This document shows, piece by piece, positions 32,202 to 39,800 of a stretch of DNA of 64,000 nucleotides (position 1 is its first letter; each line of letters opens with the position of its first letter). Position numbers and translations under genes: made by a program. The notes beneath the pieces were generated by a model. That model saw nothing but the letters and a program-made list of their open reading frames with translations, searched no databases and was not told where the DNA came from. Source of the DNA: Phenylobacterium hankyongense (GTDB lineage Bacteria > Pseudomonadota > Alphaproteobacteria > Caulobacterales > Caulobacteraceae); contig NZ_QFYP01000001.1 of the NCBI RefSeq assembly GCF_003254505.1, positions 2,278,001 to 2,342,000 on the forward strand, read 5' to 3'.

Positions 32202-32576
32202 ATGGCAAGAACTGACAAAAAGGTAGGGTACTCACCCACAGGTAAGCTGGAGGATGTGACGCCGGACATGGCCGCCACCGGCGTGGAGGCGGCGTTCCGG
32301 ATGCTGGAAGGCCGTTGGAAGATGGTCATCATCTTCCACCTGTTTGATCGCCAGGTGCTGCGGTTCTCGGAGCTGGAGCGGGCGATCCCCGGCGTTTCCC
32401 AGAAGATGCTCATCCAGCAGCTTCGCGACCTGGAACGCGACGGCATTGTCGAGCGGGCGGTCTATCCGCAGGTGCCGCCGAAGGTGGAATACCGGCTGAC
32501 CGCGTGGGGCCAGGCGATGTGCCCGGCGCTCGACGCGCTGCTGGAATGGGCGGTTCAGAGGCCGCAAATACGGTGA
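32202..32576 (+). CDS. HxlR family transcriptional regulator
   Basis: A 124-residue winged-helix protein. GVEAAFRMLEGRWKMVIIFHL is the HxlR start, FSELERAIPGVSQKMLIQQL the recognition region, and VEYRLTAWGQAMCPALDALLEWA the dimerisation helix. The single Cys near the C terminus could sense electrophiles, as in some HxlR proteins. It is divergent from the NTF2-SDR gene, which it probably controls along with itself. The ATG at 32202 lacks a ribosome site but lies just behind a good -10 box, pointing to leaderless translation. Confidence 0.9.
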   Translation: MARTDKKVGYSPTGKLEDVTPDMAATGVEAAFRMLEGRWKMVIIFHLFDRQVLRFSELERAIPGVSQKMLIQQLRDLERDGIVERAVYPQVPPKVEYRLTAWGQAMCPALDALLEWAVQRPQIR

Positions 32577-32678
32577 CAGCTTACTCGACACGACGCGTTA
32601 GTTAGCGGCGGCGCGGCCGGTTGGGGGACGGGCGTCAGGTCGGCCGCCGCTGGTCCCTGATACCGTAAGCTGTCACCG
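32571..32678. repeat. 108-base unit bounded by 14-base perfect inverted repeats
   Basis: CGGTGACAGCTTAC at 32571-32584 is the exact reverse complement of 32665-32678. The left arm begins over the last codons of the HxlR gene. The interior has a further GC-rich imperfect dyad (GGCGGCGCGGCCGG against CGGCCGCCGC). It could be a small non-autonomous insertion element (MITE-like) or a large structured terminator. I could not find a flanking target-site duplication. Confidence 0.5.
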
Positions 32679-33008
32679 CAATGCTCAAGGTCGAGGAGAA
32701 GCGCCCGTGGAAGCTGGCGAAAGGCGGCCGAGTGGAGCGGGTCAAGGCGTGGGGGATCGCGGTTCGCGAACTCTTAGGCGGACCTGACGAAGGCCAGGGC
32801 AGGGTGGTGAGCAGTCATCCGCTTCGCACTGCGAGATGTCGGCGCCTACACGCGGTCGAGCGCACCGCGCCGCGAGAGTGGACGCGCGTCATGGCGGCGT
32901 TCCGAGAGGCGGCCGTTCGGCAGGCGGCAAAGACCGACCCGGGTTGGATCGGCCAAACCGGAGCCGTTAACTTGAGGATTCGGGGAAGCCCATGATCGGA
33001 CCCGCCCG
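32577..33008. other. 432-base region with no convincing gene
   Basis: Apart from the inverted-repeat unit in its first 100 bases, this region holds a 104-codon plus-strand frame (32681-32995, start MLKVEEKRPWKLAKGGRVER). Its first 30 residues look protein-like, but the rest is Arg-rich in the manner of high-GC chance frames. There is no ribosome site for it. It may be a decayed gene remnant brought in with the repeat. Confidence 0.35.
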
Positions 33009-33371
33009 CTAAGCGCCGGGCCGAGCCAAGAGGGGGCGAATCTCGACTGCGCCGTTTATCGCCGCGGGGCACCGCGCGGCCCATTCGGCCGCAGCCTCCG
33101 CGTCCGGAACGTCGATGATGAAGTAGCCGCCGAAGTGTAACCCTCCGCCCGCAGCGCCTTCCTGCACTTCCGGGCCGCCCTCCCGCACCCGCACGGTCCG
33201 CGCCGCGGAATTCTCCCGCAACCCGTGCATTTCCCGGACGATGTCGGCGCGCGAGAGCGCCTCGCCGAACGCCTTCCAGCGTCGCCAATAATCGCCAGCC
33301 CGTTCCCCGCCGTCGCCGCCTCGCGCCGCGATGTCCCCGTCGGTCTCGAAAGCCGCCATCATGAACATCAT
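33009..33371 (-). CDS. YciI family protein, divergent from HxlR
   Basis: A 120-residue protein. The C-terminal half has GGYFIIDVPDAEAAAEWAARCP followed by a short AVEIRPL strand, the YciI/YCII-related fold ending. The N terminus MMFMMAAFETDGD offers several Met starts; the one at 33371 is used because GAAGGCGAGC lies upstream. It is divergent from the HxlR gene across a 75-base gap with a 22-base palindrome, so it is probably that regulator's target. Enzymatic role is unknown. Confidence 0.78.
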   Translation of the reverse strand: MMFMMAAFETDGDIAARGGDGGERAGDYWRRWKAFGEALSRADIVREMHGLRENSAARTVRVREGGPEVQEGAAGGGLHFGGYFIIDVPDAEAAAEWAARCPAAINGAVEIRPLLARPGA

Positions 33372-33417
33372 CGTTTTGCTCGCCTTCTCGGTTGCGCAAC
33401 TCAGTCGACCATACTAA

Positions 33418-33439
33418 CTTGTGACTTGCAAGTGACAAG
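33418..33439. promoter_or_regulatory. near-perfect 22-base palindrome, likely HxlR operator
   Basis: CTTGTGACTTGC continuing into AAGTGACAAG reads the same on both strands except for one base pair position. Its centre ACTTGCAAGT is a perfect 10-base dyad. It ends 7 bases before the HxlR start codon and sits between two divergent genes, as expected for an autoregulatory site. Confidence 0.75.
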
Positions 33440-33446
33440 GTACTGC

Positions 33447-33812
33447 ATGGTTGAGACGCTCCTGAAGCCGCGCTCCGCGTGCCCGATCGCGCATTCGCTC
33501 GATCTTCTCGGTGATCGATGGACCCTGTTGCTGGTCCGCGATCTGCTGGTGGGCAAGCGACGCTTCGGCGACTTCCTTGGGTCGCGCGAACGGATCACGA
33601 CCAGCGTCCTCGCCGAGCGGTTGGCGCGCCTCGAAGCGGCGGGGGTCGCCCGGAAAGTCGCTTACCAGATTAGGCCCGAGCGCTTCGAGTACGAGCTCAC
33701 TGAAGCCGGCCGGGCGCTCCTACCCCTGCTCCAGGAATTTTGTCGATGGGGGAACGAACACATCGCGGGGACGATGAAGCCCCCCGGTGACTTCATGAGC
33801 CGATCCGAGTGA
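33447..33812 (+). CDS. HxlR family transcriptional regulator
   Basis: A 121-residue winged-helix protein: ACPIAHSLDLLGDRWTLLLV, RFGDFLGSRERITTSVLAER with the recognition helix, and FEYELTEAGRALLPLLQEFC. The Cys-Pro near residue 12 is the common HxlR sensor cysteine. The ATG at 33447 follows AAGG and lies directly behind the palindrome. It likely represses itself and the divergent YciI gene. It is only loosely similar to the HxlR at 32202, so this is not a simple local duplication. Confidence 0.92.
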   Translation: MVETLLKPRSACPIAHSLDLLGDRWTLLLVRDLLVGKRRFGDFLGSRERITTSVLAERLARLEAAGVARKVAYQIRPERFEYELTEAGRALLPLLQEFCRWGNEHIAGTMKPPGDFMSRSE

Positions 33813-33896
33813 CCCCCCTCTGGCGGACTGACGCCAACGTTTGGCGCTAAGCGGAAATTTGACCCGCCGACGCGCCGCCGGAAACGACGAGCAACG

Positions 33897-34418
33897 TCAC
33901 GCCCGCCCCACCCCCTCCGCCTGCCGCTTCACCTCCCGCCAGATCTCCCGCTCCCGGCGCGCGTCTGGCAGGGCGCGGTGCGCCGGCCGGATGCCTGCCC
34001 ACGCCCGCCGCACGCGGTCGAGGATCGCCGCGGCCTCGGCCGGATCGAGCCCCCGCAGGGCGTCGAGCAGCGCCGCGTCGGTGTCGCGCAGGCGCAGCGC
34101 ATGCCGGGGATGGCCGGCCGCCCGCAGCAGCACGCTGAGCCACTTGCCGTCCCACGACGGGGCGCTGGCGTAGAGATCGTGTCCGGCGAGCTGGTCGATC
34201 ATCCTGGCCGCGACCTCCGGGTGCGGGGCGCCCTCGTCCAGAAGCCGTCGGCGGGCGATGCCGTGGATCGCTTCGGCCAGCGGGTCCCAGTCCGTCCAGT
34301 CCGGCGCGGGGCGGATCAGATGGCTTTCGGCGCGGCCGTCCTCGAACACCCAGCCCACCTCCACCGGGTAGCTGTCGTCGGCAAGCGAGGAGGCCTCGAA
34401 GTCCAGGAAGGCGATCAT
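33897..34418 (-). CDS. DEDDh-type 3'-5' exonuclease-like protein
   Basis: A 173-residue protein starting MIAFLDFEASSLADDSYPVE, in which D-x-E of DFE is the first metal motif of the DnaQ-like exonuclease superfamily. A second acidic motif is near LRDTDAALL, and AHRALPDARRE near the C terminus gives the His-x4-Asp of the DEDDh class. It probably trims RNA or single-stranded DNA. It lacks the domains of DNA polymerase III epsilon proper. It stands alone, between the HxlR unit and a small secreted protein. Confidence 0.82.
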   Translation of the reverse strand: MIAFLDFEASSLADDSYPVEVGWVFEDGRAESHLIRPAPDWTDWDPLAEAIHGIARRRLLDEGAPHPEVAARMIDQLAGHDLYASAPSWDGKWLSVLLRAAGHPRHALRLRDTDAALLDALRGLDPAEAAAILDRVRRAWAGIRPAHRALPDARREREIWREVKRQAEGVGRA

Positions 34419-34695
34419 GGCTCTCGGAACGCGCGAGCCGGCGCGGCGGGCTGTCGCAGGGGATTGCCGGCCGGACGTCAGTGACTATCTCACAGGCGTA
34501 GAGGGTTTTTCCCGTCGGTGTTCCAACCGCCTGATCACCGGGACGACCCGACGACGCCCTCTCACCCGCCAGGACGTCAACGCAGCGGTGGCCCCGCCTT
34601 TTGTCCCTGCCCAGGGATGCGTTCGTCCTGGCCTCGTCTCCCGCCCGCCGATGCGTTGGGCGGTGTCGATCGCTCCGGTCGGGTGGTGGCGTCGT

Positions 34696-35091
34696 CTAGT
34701 CCGAGATCCAAACCACTTCGAACTTTTTGCCGGTCCAGATCACAACAGCCTCCGAGGCCTCTCTCGTCCCGAACGCCAGCGTGTCGCCGTGCAATCGGAC
34801 GGATTTCCGCAGACACGGCCCGTCACCGTCATCACCGCCCTTACCGCACCACGTTTGCAGGCGGCCGGGCTTTTCTGTTGTGATGAAGAGGTTGGCCAAA
34901 TCGCCTTGCTTGATCGTATCAATGATCGAGATGGGGCGCCCGCGCGCGCCGCGACGGATGATGAGCTGATACACGCCCGGTCGCGACGGCACGATCTGCG
35001 CCACGTCCTGCTTGCCGTCGTGGTCGAAATCTCCGCGAACCGGTGCCGGCGCGTGCGCAACGGCCCCCGCGAGCACTATGGCTGCCAACAT
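34696..35091 (-). CDS. small secreted protein with EF-hand/FG-GAP-like loop
   Basis: A 131-residue protein with a short signal peptide (MLAAIVLAGAVAHA). The mature part begins with RGDFDHDGKQDVAQIVPS, a DxDxDGxxD calcium-loop of the kind found in VCBS/FG-GAP repeats. The remainder is beta-rich and ends EVVWISD. A Cys pair (TWCGKGG and GPCLRKS) may form a disulfide. The ATG at 35091 begins the signal peptide; the upstream in-frame stretch is Gly-rich and not signal-like. Role unknown. Confidence 0.7.
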   Translation of the reverse strand: MLAAIVLAGAVAHAPAPVRGDFDHDGKQDVAQIVPSRPGVYQLIIRRGARGRPISIIDTIKQGDLANLFITTEKPGRLQTWCGKGGDDGDGPCLRKSVRLHGDTLAFGTREASEAVVIWTGKKFEVVWISD

Positions 35092-35586
35092 TCGATCTTC
35101 CCCCTGCACGGCGACGCTTGCGACGATACCGCACCGTCTTCCGCCTTTCGACCCGCCACCGGGCTCCAAATTCCCCCACCCAATTTTTGACTTGCCGCCG
35201 ATCCCGTGTTCCGGTTTCGTTCATGTCCGAGGCCGCCGCTCCCGCTGACGCTGCGCCGACCGATCCGTCGCCGGATCGGGCGGACGACGGCGCGCGGTCG
35301 GCGCGGACGGAGCGCCGGATGCGGATGCCCTGGGGCGATCGCCGCCGCCCCCGCCCCGGCCCCTCCCCGGGGAGGGGGAGGGGAGCGCGTCGCGGGGGGG
35401 CCCATAGACTGGAGGTTAGGGCGTCGACGCGCTGGGCAGTCTCAGGTCTCTGATCACGCACCCACCAACCCCACGAACGGGTGGGCCTTGGGTTGCGCGG
35501 GCGGGGGGGCTCGTCTCCGCGTCGTGGTCTCGGACCTGTTGTCGAGTTCGTGGGGATCGGGTGGTTGAAGGAGGGGACGGACGACC
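35092..35586. other. 495-base region without a confident gene
   Basis: It contains a GC palindrome (CCCCTCCCCGGGGAGGGG around 35370), a short AT-rich stretch near 35180, and a plus-strand frame from ATG 35223 to 35453. The first 35 residues of that frame (MSEAAAPADAAPTDPSPDRA...) look protein-like before turning into Arg/Gly-rich translation of the palindrome. It may be the stump of a gene truncated by repeat insertion. I see no RNA gene. Confidence 0.35.
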
Positions 35587-35910
35587 TCAGGCGAGGCCGA
35601 TCCGGCCCAGTTCGCGGCAGCTGGTCTCGACCCAGTGGATGGCCTCGTCGAGGGAGTCGAAGAACAGGCCGCCGGGCGGGGGCTCGCAGGGGCCGAGACC
35701 GAACTCGACGATCCAGGTTTCCTCGGGTCGCAGGTCCGCGTCGGTCTCGCCGAGGATCGCCACCAGGTCGCCGGCCCAGGTGACCAGCATGCCGCAGGAC
35801 GGTCCCTCGGGCGTGGCCAGCCCCATCGCGGTGCAGCCCAGCCGCGGGTCCTTTTGCAGCCTGGGCGGCGCATAGACGAGTTGCAGGGGCGAGGTTGAGA
35901 AGGACTTCAT
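35587..35910 (-). CDS. conserved small protein of unknown function
   Basis: A 107-residue soluble protein. It is acidic with an aromatic C-terminal half (EETWIVEFGLGPCEPPPGG, FFDSLDEAIHWVETSCREL) resembling small globular sensor or immunity-type folds, but no family is recognised. The ATG at 35910 has GGAG upstream and overlaps by four bases (ATGA) the stop of a 41-codon frame, so the two are probably translationally coupled. It is divergent from the histidine kinase gene. Confidence 0.75.
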   Translation of the reverse strand: MKSFSTSPLQLVYAPPRLQKDPRLGCTAMGLATPEGPSCGMLVTWAGDLVAILGETDADLRPEETWIVEFGLGPCEPPPGGLFFDSLDEAIHWVETSCRELGRIGLA

Positions 35911-36032
35911 GGCTGGACTCCGATGTTGGTCGGGCGGCCGCCGCCGGGCCCGCGAGCTCCGGCCGGCGACCTTGCGCAATGGGATGAAGGCGCCTTGCGT
36001 GACGGCAGATCGGTGCTGATCTGATTAGTCAT
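35907..36032 (-). CDS. candidate 41-residue protein coupled to the downstream gene
   Basis: This short frame starts MTNQISTDLPSRKAPSSHCA and ends GGRPTNIGVQP. It is supported by a very strong ribosome site (GGAGGAGG a few bases before ATG 36032) and a four-base ATGA overlap with the next gene. The composition is Gly/Arg/Pro/Ser-rich and apparently unstructured. It may be a real small protein or a leader peptide that tunes translation of the 107-residue protein. Confidence 0.5.
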   Translation of the reverse strand: MTNQISTDLPSRKAPSSHCARSPAGARGPGGGRPTNIGVQP

Positions 36033-36144
36033 CGGCCTCCTCCAAAGCCTGCCGGGATAGCCGGCTTGAGGCCATAGAGTAGAGCGGCGGCGGCCTGGGA
36101 CTAGTCTACGTGCGGAGGCGGGACTACCGTCTTGGTCTGACTGA

Positions 36145-36162
36145 ACCATACCTTCGTATGGT
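36145..36162. promoter_or_regulatory. dyad upstream of the histidine kinase gene
   Basis: ACCATAC-CTTC-GTATGGT is a perfect 7-base inverted repeat 13 bases before the proposed start at 36176. Related CGTATG and CATACC half-sites occur before the stand-alone receiver gene (38814-38850). It may be the binding site of the adjacent LuxR-type response regulator; this is inference. Confidence 0.4.
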
Positions 36163-36175
36163 GACGGAGAGCCCG

Positions 36176-38161
36176 ATGCCGAGCGCTGTGGGCGCAGGTT
36201 CGAGGGAACGGGCGGGGCGGATCGGCCGGCGCGCCCGGCCGCGCTCGCCCGACGCGGGCGTCACCCGCGGAGAGATCATCCAGGCGATCCTGGCCCTCGT
36301 CTGCGGCGTGGCGATCTTCGCGGTCGACACCTTCACGCCGCTCGGCAGCGCGGTGGCGGTGCTCTACGGCATCGTGGTGATGCTCGCCAGCGGGGTCTCG
36401 CACGGCTGGCAACTCGTCCGCCTCGCCTACGTCTGCATCCTGCTCACCGTGACCAGCTACCTGCTCGTCCATGGGGTGAGCTACGGCACCGCGCCGTTCC
36501 TGCGCTTCATCGTGAGCCTCTCGGCGATCTTCATCGCCACGGCCCTGGTGCTGCGCAACCAGGCCTCCAACGAAGCGCTGCGCGCCCAGGCGGCGCTGCT
36601 CGACCTGACCCACGATGCGATCTTCACGCGCTCCCTGGAGGACCGGATCGCCTTCTGGAACCGGGGCGCGGAGGAGCTCTACGGCTGCCCCGCCGCCGAG
36701 GCGCTCGGCGCCAGCCCGCACCAGCTGCTGCACACCGAGGACACCGCCGACGTGCCGGCCATTTCGGCCGAGCTGCTGCGCGCCGGCCACTGGGAAGGCG
36801 AGCTGACGCACCGGCGGCGCGACGGCGCCCAGGTGGTGGTGGCCAGCCGTTGGGCGGTTCGCTACGACGAGAGCGGGCGGCCGGTCGAAATCCTCGAAAG
36901 CAACACCGACATCACCAACCGCAAGCGCGCCGACGCCGAGCTGCGCCGCAGCGAAGCCCGCTACCGGGCGATCTTCGAAGGCGCCCGGGTCGGCATCTGG
37001 TCGGCGGACTACACCGGGGTGAAGGCGCGGCTCAACGAGCTGCTGGCCGCCGGCGAGCTGGCCGGCCCCTGCGCCCCAGAGATCGCCGCCCATGCGCGCA
37101 CGGCGGAGGGCTTCATGCCCGACCTGCTGGGCCGGATCACCGACATCGAGGTCAACGACGCCCTGGTCAGGATGTCGGGCGCGCGGGACCGGGCCGACCT
37201 CATCGCCCGGGTGGACCAGATGCTGGCGCCTGAGGCGACCGCGCCGTTCAGCGGCCTGCTGCAGGCGCTCGTGGGGCAGGACGTCGCCTACGAAGCCGAG
37301 ACGCCGTTCCGCACCTTCGCCGGCGAGCCGCTGCCGACCTGGATGTCGGTGGCGATCACCCGGTCGGACGGGCGCGACCGGCTGCTCATCACGGTGACCG
37401 ACCTCAGGCCCCGGCGCCACGCCGAGGAGGCCCTGGCGCGGGCGCGGGAGGACCTCGCGCACGCCAACCGGCTGGCGACGTTCGGCGAGTTCACCGCGAC
37501 CATCGCCCACGAGGTGAACCAGCCGCTCGCCGCGATCTCCGCCAATGGCGCGGCGGCGCTGCGCTGGCTGGACCGGCCCGAACCCCAGCTGGGCGAGACC
37601 CGCGCCGCGCTCGAGCGGATCATCCGCGACGGCCGCCGGGCCAGCGAGATCGTCGCCGGCATCCGCGGCATGCTCAAGAAGAGCGACCCGCAGTACGCCC
37701 GTCTCGACATTCCCCAGCTGATCGACGACGTCGCGCGTCTCGTCCAGCGCGAGCTCCAGGCGCGCGGCGCGACGCTGAAGGTCAGGACAGCGCCGGACCT
37801 CCCGGCGGTGCGGGGGGACCACGTCCAGCTGCAACAGGTGTTGATCAACCTGCTGATCAACGGCGCGCAGGCCATGGCCGGCACTCCGGGGCCAAGGACG
37901 CTTGAGGTCAACGCGGAGCTGGCGGATGATGAGCACGTCCTGGTGCAGGTCCGCGACAGCGGGGCGGGCATCTCGGAGGAGAACATGGGCCGTCTGTTCG
38001 GCGCCTTCTTCACCACCAAACCGGACGGCATGGGCATGGGACTGGCCATCTGCCGTTCGACGGTCGAAGCGCACGGTGGGCGCATCTGGGCCGAGCGGCC
38101 CGACGGGCCCGGGGCGCTGATCGCGTTCAGCCTACCGACCGCCCAGGCCGCAGCCGCATGA
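36176..38161 (+). CDS. PAS-domain membrane sensor histidine kinase
   Basis: About 661 residues. Several N-terminal membrane helices (AILALVCGVAIFAVDTF through SLSAIFIATALVL) are followed by a PAS domain (LLDLTHDAIFTRSLEDRIAF to NTDITNRKRAD) and a second, degenerate PAS-like region. The dimerisation box has H445 in ATIAHEVNQPLAAISANG, and the ATPase lobe has LINLLINGAQAM (N box), DSGAGISEENMGRLF and GMGMGLAICRSTVEAHGG. HEVNQPL is the FixL/DctB-type H box usually paired with FixJ-like regulators, as here. ATG 36176 has GGAG 6 bases upstream; ATGs at 36158 and 36110 are alternatives, and the former lies in the dyad. It overlaps the regulator gene by four bases. Confidence 0.92.
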   Translation: MPSAVGAGSRERAGRIGRRARPRSPDAGVTRGEIIQAILALVCGVAIFAVDTFTPLGSAVAVLYGIVVMLASGVSHGWQLVRLAYVCILLTVTSYLLVHGVSYGTAPFLRFIVSLSAIFIATALVLRNQASNEALRAQAALLDLTHDAIFTRSLEDRIAFWNRGAEELYGCPAAEALGASPHQLLHTEDTADVPAISAELLRAGHWEGELTHRRRDGAQVVVASRWAVRYDESGRPVEILESNTDITNRKRADAELRRSEARYRAIFEGARVGIWSADYTGVKARLNELLAAGELAGPCAPEIAAHARTAEGFMPDLLGRITDIEVNDALVRMSGARDRADLIARVDQMLAPEATAPFSGLLQALVGQDVAYEAETPFRTFAGEPLPTWMSVAITRSDGRDRLLITVTDLRPRRHAEEALARAREDLAHANRLATFGEFTATIAHEVNQPLAAISANGAAALRWLDRPEPQLGETRAALERIIRDGRRASEIVAGIRGMLKKSDPQYARLDIPQLIDDVARLVQRELQARGATLKVRTAPDLPAVRGDHVQLQQVLINLLINGAQAMAGTPGPRTLEVNAELADDEHVLVQVRDSGAGISEENMGRLFGAFFTTKPDGMGMGLAICRSTVEAHGGRIWAERPDGPGALIAFSLPTAQAAAA

Positions 38162-38808
38162 ACGCCGCCGCCAGCGCCGCGCCCGCCGGCCCCCTCGTGC
38201 TCATCGTCGACGACGATCCGTCGATCCGCGAGGCGTTGCAGTCGCTGTTCCGTTCCGTCGGCCTGCAGACCGAAAGCTTCGGCTCCACGAGCGCCCTCGT
38301 CGAGCGCACGCCGGTCGACGTGGAGACCTGCCTGGTGCTCGACGTGCGCCTGCCGGGCGTCAGCGGGCTCGATTTCCAGACCCAGCTGGCGGGCTCCGGC
38401 CGCGAGCTGCCGGTGGTGTTCATGACCGGGCACGGGGACATCCCGATGTCGGTCCGGGCCATGAAGGCCGGGGCCGTGGACTTCCTGTCCAAGCCGTTCC
38501 GCGACCAGGACATGCTTGACGCCGTGGCCGCCGCCCTGGACCGCGATCGCCGCCGGCGCCGCGAGCGGCAGGAGCTCGCCACGCTGGAGGCCCGCTACGC
38601 CGCGCTCACCGCCCGCGAGCGCGAGGTCATGGTCCACGTGGTCGCCGGGCTGATGAACAAGCAGATCGCCGCGGAGGTCGGGCTCAGTGAAATCACCGTG
38701 AAGATTCACCGCGGCAGCCTGATGCGGAAGATGGCCGCGCGGTCGGTGCCCGACCTCGTCCGGATGTTCGAGGCGTTGCGCGCCAGCGCGACTCGCGAGC
38801 CGATTTAA
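38158..38808 (+). CDS. FixJ-type response regulator (receiver + LuxR HTH)
   Basis: A 216-residue protein. The receiver domain has VLIVDDDPS, the phospho-acceptor D62 in LVLDVRLPGVSG, FMTGHG and the Lys in FLSKPF. A basic linker (RDRRRRRERQ) leads to a LuxR-type helix-turn-helix: LTAREREVMVHVVAGLMNKQ and IAAEVGLSEITVKIHRGSLM. It should be phosphorylated by the kinase encoded just upstream, with which it overlaps by ATGA, and then bind DNA. Confidence 0.95.
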   Translation: MNAAASAAPAGPLVLIVDDDPSIREALQSLFRSVGLQTESFGSTSALVERTPVDVETCLVLDVRLPGVSGLDFQTQLAGSGRELPVVFMTGHGDIPMSVRAMKAGAVDFLSKPFRDQDMLDAVAAALDRDRRRRRERQELATLEARYAALTAREREVMVHVVAGLMNKQIAAEVGLSEITVKIHRGSLMRKMAARSVPDLVRMFEALRASATREPI

Positions 38809-38896
38809 ACCTCCGTATGATTTCGCCCGGCATGGTTGTGGTCCATACCGAGCGCCTCGCGCCAAGCGACGTCCTCGCGACTTACCCGGGATCCTC

Positions 38897-39271
38897 GTGA
38901 CCAGACTGCCGATCATATCCATTGTCGACGATGATGCGGCGGTCCGGAGCGCCCTCGACGCCCTGGTGCGTTCGCTGGGCTATGAGGCGAGGGCATTCGA
39001 ATCCGCGGAGGCGTTCCTCAACGGCGACGGCGCCGACGCCACCGACTGCGTCATCCTCGACGTGCAGATGCCGGGCATGTCGGGACCGCAGCTCCAGGCG
39101 CGGCTCATCGAGGACGGCCGGCCCATTCCGATCGTCTTCATCACCGCCTTCCCGCATGACGACCTTCGCCGCGCCGTGCTGGCGCTGGGCGCCATCGCCC
39201 TGCTCGGCAAGCCGTGGGAAGGCCAGGCGCTGGTGGACGCCCTCGAGGCGGCGCTTTCCACCCGCCACTAG
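38897..39271 (+). CDS. stand-alone receiver domain protein
   Basis: A 124-residue single receiver with no output domain. IISIVDDDAAVRSALDALV has the acidic pocket, D55 lies in VILDVQMPGMSG, FITAF supplies the Thr, and LLGKPWEG the Lys, so all phosphorylation residues are present. The start is a GTG at 38897; the leader is weak. It follows the kinase-regulator pair by about 90 bases and could be a phosphate sink or competitor for the same kinase. Confidence 0.9.
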   Translation: MTRLPIISIVDDDAAVRSALDALVRSLGYEARAFESAEAFLNGDGADATDCVILDVQMPGMSGPQLQARLIEDGRPIPIVFITAFPHDDLRRAVLALGAIALLGKPWEGQALVDALEAALSTRH

Positions 39272-39441
39272 CGGCGGCTCCCGGCCGTCCAGTCATCCCT
39301 GAGCGCTGGCGAGCATACCAAGGTGTGGGCCCGGGCAACCCATGGGCGTCGTCGGCGTCCGGACGTCTGATGGGTTCCGACGCCGCCCGGCCCTAGGCTT
39401 CATGGGTCAGCCGCCCGGTTGGCCAAGTCGAGACCAGTCCG

Positions 39442-39711
39442 ATGACCCACACGCTCAATCTCGTCCGTTCCCCCCGCCGCGATGAAGACGATACGTCGCA
39501 CAACCCGCTGTTGCGGTTCGCGCGCGAATCGCACCGCCCGTTCGTGGCGCCTGAGGCGCGCGAATCCACCAATCACTGCGCCCGCTGCTTGAACGCCGAT
39601 ACGGTGCTGTGCCGGGCTTGCGTCGACGAGGCGCGCTGGCGCGACGGCGGCCTGCCGCACTTCCGTCCGGCCCCCGAACTGGCCGCCGAGCCCGAGGCCC
39701 GCGCCGCCTGA
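39442..39711 (+). CDS. small protein with CxxC pair (zinc-ribbon-like)
   Basis: An 89-residue hydrophilic protein. NHCARCLNADTVLCRACVDEA has two CxxC knuckles separated by eight residues, a plausible zinc site. The rest is Arg/Pro/Glu-rich. A strong bidirectional terminator follows 26 bases after the stop, which supports a real transcript. The ribosome site is weak. Function is not recognised; the size and zinc ribbon suggest a nucleic-acid or protein-binding accessory. Confidence 0.6.
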   Translation: MTHTLNLVRSPRRDEDDTSHNPLLRFARESHRPFVAPEARESTNHCARCLNADTVLCRACVDEARWRDGGLPHFRPAPELAAEPEARAA

Positions 39712-39734
39712 GACCGGGGTCCCCGCGCAACAGA

Positions 39735-39766
39735 AAAAGGCCCAGGCGAACCTGGGCCTTCTTTTT
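39735..39766. terminator. bidirectional rho-independent terminator
   Basis: AAGGCCCAGG-CGAA-CCTGGGCCTT is a perfect 10-base stem with a tetraloop. It has A-residues before and CTTTTT after, so it serves the converging genes on both strands. Confidence 0.93.
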
Positions 39767-39800
39767 GGGACCGGCCGGCGCGGGCGCCGGCGGCTCGTCC

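Noticed and set aside
34419..34695. Search for an RNA gene or small protein between the exonuclease and the small secreted protein
   Set aside because: Several short frames exist but none has a ribosome site or plausible composition, and no terminator-like hairpin was seen.
35223..35453. Plus-strand frame of 76 codons as a gene
   Set aside because: Only the first part looks protein-like, it runs through a GC palindrome as Arg/Gly-rich sequence and it has no ribosome site.
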